Positions 16,799 through 25,310 of a stretch of DNA of 64,000 nucleotides are shown here, in pieces; position 1 is the first letter of the stretch, and each line of letters opens with the position of its first letter. The DNA is from Lewinellaceae bacterium (lineage in GTDB: Bacteria; Bacteroidota; Bacteroidia; Chitinophagales; Saprospiraceae), in the NCBI GenBank assembly GCA_020636095.1, contig JACJYN010000015.1:49832-113831 (forward strand). The letters run 5' to 3'. Under the pieces are notes generated by a model. That model was not told where the DNA came from. It ran no database searches and saw nothing but the letters and a program-made list of their open reading frames with translations. The translations under genes and the position numbers were made by a program.

Positions 16799-18562
16799 AT
16801 GAAAAAACTTCTCTACACCTTCCTGTTTTTGGCAGTCATTTTGGCTCCCGCCTTTTCGCAAGACGAGCCGCTGCCCCGTGGCTTTTCCCCGGAGGAACTC
16901 CTCTGGCTTTCAGAAAACAAACCCGTGCCCGGCGCTGCCGCCTTCGGCATCACCGAGCCGCCATCGCTGCCCGTCCGGGCAATGGCGGAATGGGAAGAGA
17001 TGCAGGCCATCGTAATTACCTGGCGGAGCTACAAGCCCATTCTGGCGCAAATCGTGCAGGCGGCGAAGGAAGAAGTCCGGGTTGTGATTGTCAACAGCAA
17101 CCTCGCTGCCTGCCAAAGCGAACTGGCCGGTTTCGGAGTGGACTGGCAGTCGGGCAACGTCGAGTTCCTGCAAGCGCCGAGCAACAGCGTCTGGATTCGG
17201 GATTACGGCGCAAATCCGGTTTACCTGAACGGCGTGGACTCGCTGGCGCTGGTGGACTGGATTTACAACCGCCCCCGCCCGCTCGACGACATCATCCCCG
17301 ATGCGGTGGGCAACTATTTCGGGCTGCCAGTTTACAGCACTACCGTAGCGCCCTACGACCTGACGCACCCCGGTGGCAATAATTTCTCGGATGGTATGGG
17401 GACTAATTTTTCATCAAAATTAATCCTCGATGAAAACGGGCCGCTCAACCAGTGGGGCACGAGCAACCACACCGAGGAAGGCGTGGACAGCATCATGGAG
17501 CGTTTTTACGGCATTGACCGATACGTCAAGTTCCCCAACCTGCCCTACGACGGCATCCACCACATTGACATGCACATGAAGCTGTTGAACGAAACGACCC
17601 TGCTCGTCGGCGAGTACCCGGAGGGTGTGCCCGACCGGACACAAATCGAAACGAACATTCAGTATTTGCTGGACAATTTCACCACGCCGTTCGGGACGCC
17701 GTACAAAGTGGTGCGCATCCCGATGCCGCCCCGAAATGGGAATTATCCGAGCACGGGAGCGCCATTACGCACTTACGTCAACTCGTTCATCGTCAACAAA
17801 ACTGTGCTGCTGCCGACTTACGAACTTCAATACGACACGACAGCGCTGCGCATCTGGCGCGAAGCCATGCCGGGTTACGACATCGTAGGCATCAACTGTA
17901 ACTCCATCATTCCTGCAGGCGGCGCTATTCATTGCATCGTTAAGGAGGTAGGCGTGCAAGCCCCGCTGCTCATTCAGCACAATCCTTTGAGCGACATCAC
18001 CGGTGTCAACCCGCCCGCTTACAAGGTTAACGCCTGGATACGCCACCGCAGCGGCATCGCCGGGGCGACGCTTTATTTCACGGCTGACACCAGTGCCGCC
18101 TGGCAAAGCCTCGACATGGTGCTCGCCGAACCTGACAGCCACCGCTGGTCGGCGTACATTCCGCAGCAGCCGGAAGGCTCGGCCGTATATTACTATATCC
18201 ACGCCGTTGCCAATTCCGGCAAGCAGGCCGTGCGCCCGCTGGTGGCTCCGGAAGGTTACTTTGATTTTTACATTTACTCGGCAACGGCGACAGAGGACGT
18301 GCAAGAATCCTCGCTCGGCAAGGTTTTCCCCAACCCGGCGAGCGCCCTAACCTGCATTCCGGTAGAGGCTACGGGAAGCTGGGAAGCGGTCATCGAAATC
18401 AGCGACCTGTTGGGCAGGAAGGTAGAGACGGTTTTTTCGGGAAAACTCCCGGCGGGCGTTTCCCGTCACTATTTCCGGGCAGACCGGCTGGCGGCGGGCA
18501 TCTATCAAGTCGTGCTGCGCAGCGAAGGCACTGTGCAGGCGCAAAAAGTCATTATCAAATGA
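16799..18562 (+). CDS. Agmatine/peptidylarginine deiminase-family protein with T9SS sorting domain
   Basis: 587 residues from ATG 16799; the longer frame from 16703 would add the P-II stub. Signal peptide 1-21 (MKKLLYTFLFLAVILAPAFS), then a guanidine-group deiminase fold with SNSVWIRDYG (Asp), GIHHIDMHMK (His-x-Asp) and nucleophile Cys379 in PAGGAIHCIVKE, all in the expected order. After a linker domain, the last ~80 residues are a type IX secretion C-terminal domain (VFPNPAS..., ending QAQKVIIK). It is therefore probably secreted or surface-attached and acts on peptidyl-arginine or agmatine-like substrates outside the cell. It appears to have landed on the P-II gene. Confidence 0.85.
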   Translation: MKKLLYTFLFLAVILAPAFSQDEPLPRGFSPEELLWLSENKPVPGAAAFGITEPPSLPVRAMAEWEEMQAIVITWRSYKPILAQIVQAAKEEVRVVIVNSNLAACQSELAGFGVDWQSGNVEFLQAPSNSVWIRDYGANPVYLNGVDSLALVDWIYNRPRPLDDIIPDAVGNYFGLPVYSTTVAPYDLTHPGGNNFSDGMGTNFSSKLILDENGPLNQWGTSNHTEEGVDSIMERFYGIDRYVKFPNLPYDGIHHIDMHMKLLNETTLLVGEYPEGVPDRTQIETNIQYLLDNFTTPFGTPYKVVRIPMPPRNGNYPSTGAPLRTYVNSFIVNKTVLLPTYELQYDTTALRIWREAMPGYDIVGINCNSIIPAGGAIHCIVKEVGVQAPLLIQHNPLSDITGVNPPAYKVNAWIRHRSGIAGATLYFTADTSAAWQSLDMVLAEPDSHRWSAYIPQQPEGSAVYYYIHAVANSGKQAVRPLVAPEGYFDFYIYSATATEDVQESSLGKVFPNPASALTCIPVEATGSWEAVIEISDLLGRKVETVFSGKLPAGVSRHYFRADRLAAGIYQVVLRSEGTVQAQKVIIK

Positions 18563-18595
18563 GCAACCATATTTCTTCACTTTTAAAATCATTCA

Positions 18596-19282
18596 ATGAT
18601 GAAAAAAGCGATCACGATCCTTTCCCTCGCAACCCTGACCTTCTGTGCCTGGGGACAGGAAATCATACTGGGTCCCGATAGCGTGTATATCGAAGCGGAT
18701 GCAACAGATGCACAGATCGAAGCCGTTTCCTCTATTTACAATGCTTCTGGTTTCGAACTGGACGTGGACTGGCAGTGGAACTCCATCGAGCTGCCGCCCG
18801 GCTGGAGCGTTGAGTTTTGTGAGAATAATGGTTGCTTCCCCACTTCAGCAGATACGATTTTTTCTTTGAACTTGGATGAAACAGTACCAGTAATTGCCAT
18901 TTTTCATCCCAATGGAATACCTGGTACCGGCAAGGTGAAAATCAGGTTGTACTCGGCCAGCCCGGGGATTCACATCGAGGAGAGGTTGATTTTTGTCGCC
19001 GCTGCAACAGGCACGAACGCAACAGTGGAAAATGGAGCAGGTGCTGAAATCACCCTTTTCCCAATTCCAGCTACCGATGAACTGACGGTCGTGGCCGCCG
19101 ATGCCAATTTCAAGGGAAGCTGGACGGTGGCGAACGCTGCCGGGCAAACGGTGCTGACCCGTGCTGATGCGCCACCCTCAGGGCATTTGGATGTCTCCAT
19201 GCTATCAGCGGGTTTGTACATTCTACATGTTCGGACAAAAGATGGGCGGCTCGTGGCTGCAAAAAAGTTTTCCGTACAGTAG
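18596..19282 (+). CDS. Secreted protein with T9SS type A sorting domain
   Basis: 228 residues. Signal peptide up to CAWGQ (residue 21), a beta-rich middle part with a CENNGC motif near residue 83, and a C-terminal sorting domain (TLFPIPATDELTV ... AGLYILHVRTKDG ... KKFSV). Two ATGs in tandem (18596, 18599) are possible starts. It is 33 bp after the deiminase gene and likely co-transcribed. The middle part is not recognised. Confidence 0.75.
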   Translation: MMKKAITILSLATLTFCAWGQEIILGPDSVYIEADATDAQIEAVSSIYNASGFELDVDWQWNSIELPPGWSVEFCENNGCFPTSADTIFSLNLDETVPVIAIFHPNGIPGTGKVKIRLYSASPGIHIEERLIFVAAATGTNATVENGAGAEITLFPIPATDELTVVAADANFKGSWTVANAAGQTVLTRADAPPSGHLDVSMLSAGLYILHVRTKDGRLVAAKKFSVQ

Positions 19283-19420
19283 GCCTGTTCTTTTAAACCA
19301 CCGGCTTGTCTGCCGGCATGTACCCTGGCAGTTGACCCCGGCAAACCCAAATGCAGCGCCCGTTGAACTTATCAAACCTGTCATCCTTTCCAGGTAAATC
19401 TTATTCATATAACACTCATC

Positions 19421-21856
19421 ATGAAAAAACTGCAACTCGACATCCCCCTCCTCCTCCCCGAAATCCCCGACGAAAAAGACGCCTGTGTCGAGCGTCTCAT
19501 TTCCACGTTGGAAGAAAAGGAAGGCATTGAAAAAGCCCACGTCAAGGACGGCGACCCGCCCCTGTTGTGCATCCACTACGACCCCGGCCGCATCCCGCTG
19601 GAAAAGGTAAAAGCCATCGCCCGGCAGAGCGGGGCAGAACTCACCGGCCGCTTCCGCCACTTGCTGCTCGACGTGCAGGGCATCCGCCACCAGCGCCATG
19701 CCCGGCAGGTGGGCGAAATGCTCGAACGGCAGCCCGGTATCGTCGAGGCCGTGGCCTCTGCCGCCGGAACACTGCGCATCGAATTTGACAGCCGGGAGAC
19801 CGGACTGGAAAATGTGGAAACCGCCATCCGAAAAGCAGGACTGACCATTTTGGAAAAAAAGCCCCCGGAAAAGCACGGCCACGGGGAAGGCGGGGAAGAA
19901 GGCCACGCCCACGGCGGCATCTTCGGCGAAAGAACCGAAATGATTTTTGCCATCCTGAGCGGGGCGCTGCTCGGCATCGGGTTCGGGCTGTCGTTCGTGG
20001 AAGGTTTGCCGGGCTGGGCATCGCTGGCCTGCTATGTTGGGGCATACTTTTTCGGTGGATTTTTCACGGCGAAAGAGGCTTTTGAAACCATACGCCGGGG
20101 CGGTTTTGAAATTGATTTCCTGATGCTGGTAGCGGCTACGGGCGCTGCCATACTGGGCGAGTGGGCGGAAGGGGCGTTCCTGCTGTTCCTGTTCAGCCTC
20201 GGCCATGCGCTGGAGCATTTCGCCATGGAAAAAGCGAGAAAATCCATCGCCGCCCTGGCAGACCTCGCCCCGCCCACGGCGCTGGTGAAGCGCAACGGCG
20301 AAACGGTGGAGGTGGGCATCGAAGAATTGAAAATTGGCGACATCATCGTCGTCAAGCCCAACACCAAAATCGCCGCCGACGGCGTGGTGGTGAAAGGCGA
20401 AAGCGCCGTGAACCAGGCTCCCATCACCGGCGAGAGCGTGCCGGTGGACAAGTTTCCCGTCACCAACCCCGGCAAGGATTTCAAGGATTTGAGTGTCATC
20501 CCGACGGAACACCGTGCCTTTGCAGGGGCTATCAACGGCGCAGGTGTCATCGAAGTGAAGGTATTGAAGGAAGCCAAAGACAGTACCCTTTCCCGCCTGA
20601 TAAAATTGGTGAAGGAAGCCGAAACGCAGAAGTCGCCGACACAGCTTTTCACCGACCGGTTCGAGAAGTGGTTCGTCCCAGCGGTGCTGGCGCTGGTCGT
20701 GCTGCTCTGTTTTGCCTTTTTGGTGCTGGACGAGCCGTTCAGCCAAAGTTTTTACCGGGCAATGGCGGTGCTGGTCGCTGCTTCGCCCTGCGCCCTGGCC
20801 ATTTCCACGCCGAGCGCCGTGCTGGCCGGCGTGGCGAGGGCAGCGAGGGCTGGTGTTTTGATAAAAGGCGGCGCCCCGCTCGAAGACCTGGGCCAGCTCA
20901 CCGCCATCGCTTTCGATAAAACTGGTACGCTGACGGAAGGCAAGCCCCGTTTTACAGGTGCTGTTCCTTTTGGCGAAGCCTCCAAAGAAGGCCTGCTGAA
21001 AGTGGCGCTGGCGGTGGAAGCGACGAGCGACCACCCGCTGGCAGCCGCCATCGTGGAAGGCGCAAAAAAGGAGTTGGGCGGCCAAAAAGTGCCTGAAGCC
21101 CACGGCCTGCAATCTATCACCGGCAGGGGCGTGAAAGCCAAATTCGAAGGCAAAACCGTCCACATCGGCAACCGGGAACTGTTCGAAGAGCTTACCGGGA
21201 AGCCCGTGCCTGAAGCCATTTCAAAAAAAATGGAGGAATTGGAAGAGGAGGGGCACACCGCCATGCTCGTCCACCAGGGCAGCCAGTACCTCGGCATTAT
21301 TTCCGTCATGGACGTTGCCCGCCCGGAGGCGAAAGGAACCCTTGCCCGCCTGAAACATTTAGGCATCCGGCGGATGATAATGCTTACCGGCGATCATCAG
21401 CGGGTAGCCGATGCGGTGGCAAAAAACATCGGCATCACCGATCCGCTCGGCAACCTGATGCCTGAAGACAAGGTGGCGGCCATCGAAAAACTGCGGCAGG
21501 AAGAAGGCAAAGTCGCTATGGTTGGCGACGGCGTGAACGATGCGCCCGCCCTGGCGAAAAGCACCGTTGGTATCGCCATGGGCGCCGCCGGCAGCGACGT
21601 GGCGCTCGAAACCGCCGACATCGCCCTTATGGGCGACAAACTGGAGGCGCTGCCTTTCACTATCGGCCTGAGCCGTAAGGCCCGCCGCATCATCCGGCAA
21701 AACCTTTGGATAAGCCTCGGCATGGTCGCCGTGCTGATACCGCTGACGGTTCTGGGCATTGCGGAGATTGGCCCCGCCGTCGTTGCGCACGAAGGTTCGA
21801 CGCTGGTGGTGGTGGCGAATGCGCTGCGATTGTTAGCGTTTAAAAAGCCTGGGTAA
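19421..21856 (+). CDS. P1B-4-type heavy-metal-transporting ATPase
   Basis: 811 residues. The N-terminus has two degenerate HMA-like folds without CxxC, then a His stretch (HGHGEGGEEGHAHGG near 148-162). Core ATPase motifs are in order: TGES (GESVPVDK), the membrane metal site ASPCALAIS (SPC, not CPC), DKTGTLTEG, HP in TSDHPLAAA, and GDGVNDAPALA. Near the C-terminus HEGST matches the P1B-4 signature HEG(S/G)T. P1B-4 pumps export Co(II), Zn(II), Fe(II) or Cd(II). No metal regulator sits next to it. A good terminator follows at 21957. GC content is high, like the cus locus. Confidence 0.88.
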   Translation: MKKLQLDIPLLLPEIPDEKDACVERLISTLEEKEGIEKAHVKDGDPPLLCIHYDPGRIPLEKVKAIARQSGAELTGRFRHLLLDVQGIRHQRHARQVGEMLERQPGIVEAVASAAGTLRIEFDSRETGLENVETAIRKAGLTILEKKPPEKHGHGEGGEEGHAHGGIFGERTEMIFAILSGALLGIGFGLSFVEGLPGWASLACYVGAYFFGGFFTAKEAFETIRRGGFEIDFLMLVAATGAAILGEWAEGAFLLFLFSLGHALEHFAMEKARKSIAALADLAPPTALVKRNGETVEVGIEELKIGDIIVVKPNTKIAADGVVVKGESAVNQAPITGESVPVDKFPVTNPGKDFKDLSVIPTEHRAFAGAINGAGVIEVKVLKEAKDSTLSRLIKLVKEAETQKSPTQLFTDRFEKWFVPAVLALVVLLCFAFLVLDEPFSQSFYRAMAVLVAASPCALAISTPSAVLAGVARAARAGVLIKGGAPLEDLGQLTAIAFDKTGTLTEGKPRFTGAVPFGEASKEGLLKVALAVEATSDHPLAAAIVEGAKKELGGQKVPEAHGLQSITGRGVKAKFEGKTVHIGNRELFEELTGKPVPEAISKKMEELEEEGHTAMLVHQGSQYLGIISVMDVARPEAKGTLARLKHLGIRRMIMLTGDHQRVADAVAKNIGITDPLGNLMPEDKVAAIEKLRQEEGKVAMVGDGVNDAPALAKSTVGIAMGAAGSDVALETADIALMGDKLEALPFTIGLSRKARRIIRQNLWISLGMVAVLIPLTVLGIAEIGPAVVAHEGSTLVVVANALRLLAFKKPG

Positions 21857-21956
21857 ACCCAGCGCTTTCCATCACACTTCAGGAAGAAATGCGACACCGT
21901 ATTGCTACGAGGTTTTCTGGAAAATGAGCTTTGTCTCAAACAGCAGCAAGATGATT

Positions 21957-21983
21957 GGTCCGCCAAATGGCGGGCCTTTTTTT
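21957..21983 (+). terminator. Rho-independent terminator of the P1B-4 ATPase gene
   Basis: GGTCCGCC, loop AAAT, GGCGGGCC (one G-T pair), then seven T. It is 100 bp after the ATPase stop. Confidence 0.8.
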
Positions 21984-22062
21984 AGACCCTATCCACACCA
22001 ACCTGCCAACTATTTGATATTTGCAATAAAAACCAAGAATTTAACTTACCTTTATTAAATAA

Positions 22063-22076
22063 TTAGATTAGTCTAA
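22063..22076 (+). promoter_or_regulatory. DtxR/IdeR-like box before the di-haem oxidoreductase operon
   Basis: TTAGATTAGTCTAA is close to the DtxR-family consensus TTAGGTTAGSCTAA and has TTAGA/TCTAA arms. It lies 38 bp upstream of the first gene of a DHOR-Rieske-porin operon in AT-rich sequence. No clear TAnnTTTG element was seen beside it. Confidence 0.5.
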
Positions 22077-22114
22077 ATATTTAATTATGTAAATTTAATA
22101 AAATTTGTAGAATA

Positions 22115-23305
22115 ATGAAAAAATGGCTTACCCTCATTCTCTTAGCCGGTATCTCTATACTCTCCTGCGAAAAGCTACTTCCTCCCACTCCTGCGGAAGA
22201 CGAACTGCTTGACGGACCGGTACCGGGTCTGAGTGGCGAACAAAACCTTCGCTTCCTCGAAGGTGACATCGCCTTCAACGATGAGGTTTTTACACCACAA
22301 ACAGGCCTGGGGCCTCTCTTCGTTGCCACCTCTTGTGGAAGTTGCCATGCAGGTGACGGAAAAGGTACGCCCTTCACGACTCTTACCCGTTTTGGGCAAA
22401 CGGACTCTACTGGCAATTACTATCTGCACCTCGGAGCGCCGCAACTGCAACACCGGGCCATTCCAGGTTATACACCGGAAGCCCTCCCGCCGGATATTGC
22501 TTTCTCCAAACTCACACCGCCTGCTAACACGGGGTTGGGCTATCTCGACCTGGTCAGCGATGCGGATATCCTTGCGATGGCAGATGAAAACGATACCAAT
22601 GGCGACGGCGTTTCAGGTATCCCGAATTGGATAAAACTGCCAGGATACGTGAAGCCAAGAGCAGGTGCCGTTATCAAAAATGGCAGGCACATCGGGCGCT
22701 TTGGCAAGAAAGCCAGCGCTTATGACTTGTTGCACCAGACTGCCAGCGCCTACAACCAGGATATCGGTATAACTTCGACCTTCGAGCCGTTCGATACTTA
22801 TCTGAAACAAGAAGTTGAACCTGAAGTGTCGAACCAGACCGTACTGGACGTGGTATTTTATCTCCAAACCCTCAAGGCGCCACTGCAACGAAATCCAAAC
22901 GCCCCGGATGTACATGCCGGGAAAGAGCTTTTTACTCAAATCAAATGCGCTGCCTGCCACCGGCCGGAACTGAAAACGGGTGACAGCGAGGTTGCGGCTT
23001 TGTCCAATCAGACATTCTATCCTTATACCGACCTGCTTTTGCACGATATGGGCAGCGCACTGGACGACGGTTATACCGAGGGTACGGCAGCACCTGCAGA
23101 GTGGCGCACTCCTCCGCTATGGGGCCTGGGCCTTTCTCCCAACTCACAGGGTGGGCGCTTTTTTTTGATGCATGACGGAAGGGCAGGGAGCATCGAAGAA
23201 GCCATCCTCCTGCATGGTGGAGAAGCAGAGGAGAGCCGCAACCTGTACAAGGCGCTTCAGGCGAGCGAACGGCAAAAACTCCTGGCCTTTTTGGAAAGCC
23301 TTTGA
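22115..23305 (+). CDS. Di-haem oxidoreductase family lipoprotein (DHOR / DUF1111)
   Basis: 396 residues. Lipoprotein signal with ISILSC at about residue 20. Two c-type haem sites: CGSCH (Cys74-His78) and CAACH (Cys278-His282). The long segment between and the final MHDGRAGSIEEAILLHGGEA match di-haem oxidoreductases of the COG3488/DUF1111 group, related to di-haem peroxidases. It would work at the periplasmic face of the outer or inner membrane. It overlaps nothing and is followed 2 bp later by the Rieske gene; an iron-type box upstream suggests iron control. Confidence 0.85.
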   Translation: MKKWLTLILLAGISILSCEKLLPPTPAEDELLDGPVPGLSGEQNLRFLEGDIAFNDEVFTPQTGLGPLFVATSCGSCHAGDGKGTPFTTLTRFGQTDSTGNYYLHLGAPQLQHRAIPGYTPEALPPDIAFSKLTPPANTGLGYLDLVSDADILAMADENDTNGDGVSGIPNWIKLPGYVKPRAGAVIKNGRHIGRFGKKASAYDLLHQTASAYNQDIGITSTFEPFDTYLKQEVEPEVSNQTVLDVVFYLQTLKAPLQRNPNAPDVHAGKELFTQIKCAACHRPELKTGDSEVAALSNQTFYPYTDLLLHDMGSALDDGYTEGTAAPAEWRTPPLWGLGLSPNSQGGRFFLMHDGRAGSIEEAILLHGGEAEESRNLYKALQASERQKLLAFLESL

Positions 23306-23307
23306 AC

Positions 23308-23748
23308 ATGAAAAGAAGGAATTTTATAAAAACCTCATGCCTTAGCTGCCTCGGAGCAGCCGTTTTGGGTGCCTTGTCGCAGGGTTGTAGCCCCTTTCAC
23401 CTGGTCACTGTCGGTATAGAAAATAACCGGGTAAGCCTGAAAAAGTCGGAGTTCATTGTTTTGAAAAAAGAAAAAAAGGCCTGGCGGAAATGGGTATTGG
23501 TAAAAACGGAAAGGTTGCCTTTTCCGCTTGGCGTTTACCGCTTCGACGAAGGCCGCTATGCAGCTTCCTACCTCGAATGTACGCACCAACATTGTGAGAT
23601 AGCACCTGAAGGCGATTACCTGCAATGCCCCTGCCACGGCTCGGAGTTTTCTAATGAAGGAAAACTACAGAAAGGCCCTGCAGAGGCGGATTTAAAAACT
23701 TTCCACATCACGGCCGATGCACATAACATTTACATTCACCTGCTATGA
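23308..23748 (+). CDS. Rieske [2Fe-2S] protein
   Basis: 146 residues from the ATG at 23308, two bases after the DHOR stop. The N-terminus (MKRRNFIKTSCLSC) is Tat-like with a hydrophobic stretch and possible lipid site GC at residues ~27-28. Rieske ligands are complete: CTH (residue ~92) and CPCH (~109), with the disulfide Cys in CTHQHC and CPC. It would pass electrons to or from the di-haem protein encoded upstream. Its stop overlaps the next start (ATGA at 23745). Confidence 0.85.
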   Translation: MKRRNFIKTSCLSCLGAAVLGALSQGCSPFHLVTVGIENNRVSLKKSEFIVLKKEKKAWRKWVLVKTERLPFPLGVYRFDEGRYAASYLECTHQHCEIAPEGDYLQCPCHGSEFSNEGKLQKGPAEADLKTFHITADAHNIYIHLL

Positions 23749-24980
23749 ATAAATACGTTTACGCAATTATCTGTTGGCCCATATTTTTCGCCCAAACGGC
23801 AATTACCCAGAGCGACAGCACTGCCTGGTTGCAGCGAGTGACAGCCGACACCTCGAAACCCCAGCTCAACATGGACGCCGTGTATAACCGCCCCTTTTTG
23901 CAGGCGGGAAAAATGCCCGTGGCCCTGGGCGGTTACGTGGAAAGCAAAGTGGAGTACTTACGAACTGACGGTATTTCGGAGGGATGGCAGTTTCAGATGC
24001 AGCGTATGACGTTGTTCGTGTCATCGTCCCTTCATCACCGCATAAAGTTCCTTTCTGAGCTTGAATTTGAGGAGGGCACGAAGGAGATAAACATCGAGTT
24101 TGCGTCGCTCGATTTCCAGTTTACCCCATTATTCAATCTCCGCAGCGGTATTGTGATGAATCCCATCGGCGCATTTAACCAAAACCATGACGGGCCAAAA
24201 TGGGAGTTCAACGACCGCCCCCTTTCTGCTACGCAATTGTTGCCTGCGACATTTAGCAATGTCGGTTTGGGGATTTGGGGAAAAATTGCCCGCCAGGATT
24301 GGGTCTTTGCCTATGAAGCCTACCTGACTAATGGTTTCGACCAACAAATCATCGAGAATAATGAAAACAAAACTTTCCTGCCTGCCACAAAAAACAATCC
24401 CGGCCGCTTCGAAGAAAACTTCAACGGGGTACCCCTGTTCACCGGGAAAATCGCTGTGCGGCAACGCAAATGGTTTGAAATAGGGCTGTCAACTATGCAA
24501 GGCATCTACAACAAATTTGAAGAAGACGGCTTGCGATTCGATAAGAAGCGGACGGTTAGGGTTTGGGCAGTGGATTTCAACCTCTCCCTGCCAAAAACGC
24601 AAACCTCTCTCAACGGCGAATGGGCTTGGGTTAGTGTGGATGTGCCGGGCACCTATTCCCAACAGTTTGGAGAGAAGCAGCAGGGTGGGTTCCTCGATGT
24701 GGTGCAACCTGTTTTGAAAGGGAAAATGCTGGGTTTCGACAACGCTGTACTGAATCTCGCCTGCAGACTTGAGTACGTGGACTGGAACGTTGGGAATTTC
24801 AAAGAAACAGGCAGCAATATCGGCGACCATCTGTGGGCGATTGTGCCCGCCGTCAGCTTCCGCCCCTCTGCCCAAACGGTACTTCGGCTGAACTACCGCC
24901 GCCGCTTTCAAACCGACCTGCTGGGCAACCCGCCTGCCCTGACAGGAGGGTTCCAGTTTGGGGTAGCGAGTTATTTTTAA
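23745..24980 (+). CDS. Porin-like outer-membrane protein
   Basis: 411 residues with a signal peptide (to about residue 22, FFAQTAITQ) and long amphipathic beta-strands, ending in VASYF as outer-membrane barrels do. It resembles OprP/phosphate-selective-type porins. ATGA overlap with the Rieske gene shows translational coupling, so DHOR, Rieske and porin form one operon, perhaps for uptake or oxidation of a metal or organic substrate. The substrate is unknown. Confidence 0.75.
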   Translation: MNKYVYAIICWPIFFAQTAITQSDSTAWLQRVTADTSKPQLNMDAVYNRPFLQAGKMPVALGGYVESKVEYLRTDGISEGWQFQMQRMTLFVSSSLHHRIKFLSELEFEEGTKEINIEFASLDFQFTPLFNLRSGIVMNPIGAFNQNHDGPKWEFNDRPLSATQLLPATFSNVGLGIWGKIARQDWVFAYEAYLTNGFDQQIIENNENKTFLPATKNNPGRFEENFNGVPLFTGKIAVRQRKWFEIGLSTMQGIYNKFEEDGLRFDKKRTVRVWAVDFNLSLPKTQTSLNGEWAWVSVDVPGTYSQQFGEKQQGGFLDVVQPVLKGKMLGFDNAVLNLACRLEYVDWNVGNFKETGSNIGDHLWAIVPAVSFRPSAQTVLRLNYRRRFQTDLLGNPPALTGGFQFGVASYF

Positions 24981-25071
24981 TCAAACCCTTCAAGGCCTAC
25001 TGGATACAAAAAATAAACATATTTGTCACAATATTGATGCGTGTTTAACGAAAAGCTGGCTATTTCTCTTG

Positions 25072-25191
25072 GAAGACTTTCTGGAAATAGAGCGTGCCAT
25101 GCCCCGTTTTGGCGTGGCTGAAATGCCGACTGACCCTACGCCGATGCACAAAGGAAATTGTGGAATATTTAAAAAAAAGATCGAGCATTAA
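25072..25191 (+). pseudogene. Remnant of a CzcA-type RND pump
   Basis: Forty codons without a start read EDFLEIERAMPRFGVAEMPT and on to DPTPMHKGN, matching the CzcA region that reads EFPEIEDIVTNIGAAEIPT and DPMPVEIGD in the copy at 11046. Flanking sequence is unrelated. It is the only recognisable content of the 330-bp gap between the porin and PepSY-like genes. Confidence 0.6.
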
Positions 25192-25310
25192 AATACTACG
25201 CCTTTTACTGAGAAAGATCACCACTTGTGATGATCATCATCATCGGGTCACCCCATTTTCGCTGTTACCTTGAGCGGCGAGTTATTTTATTAACGGTAAT
25301 CAGTTTCACC

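Noticed and set aside
19223..21163. Minus-strand 646-codon ORF opposite the P1B-4 ATPase
   Set aside because: A shadow in GC-rich coding DNA: composition is Phe/His/Gln-rich without domains, and the plus frame has all ATPase motifs.
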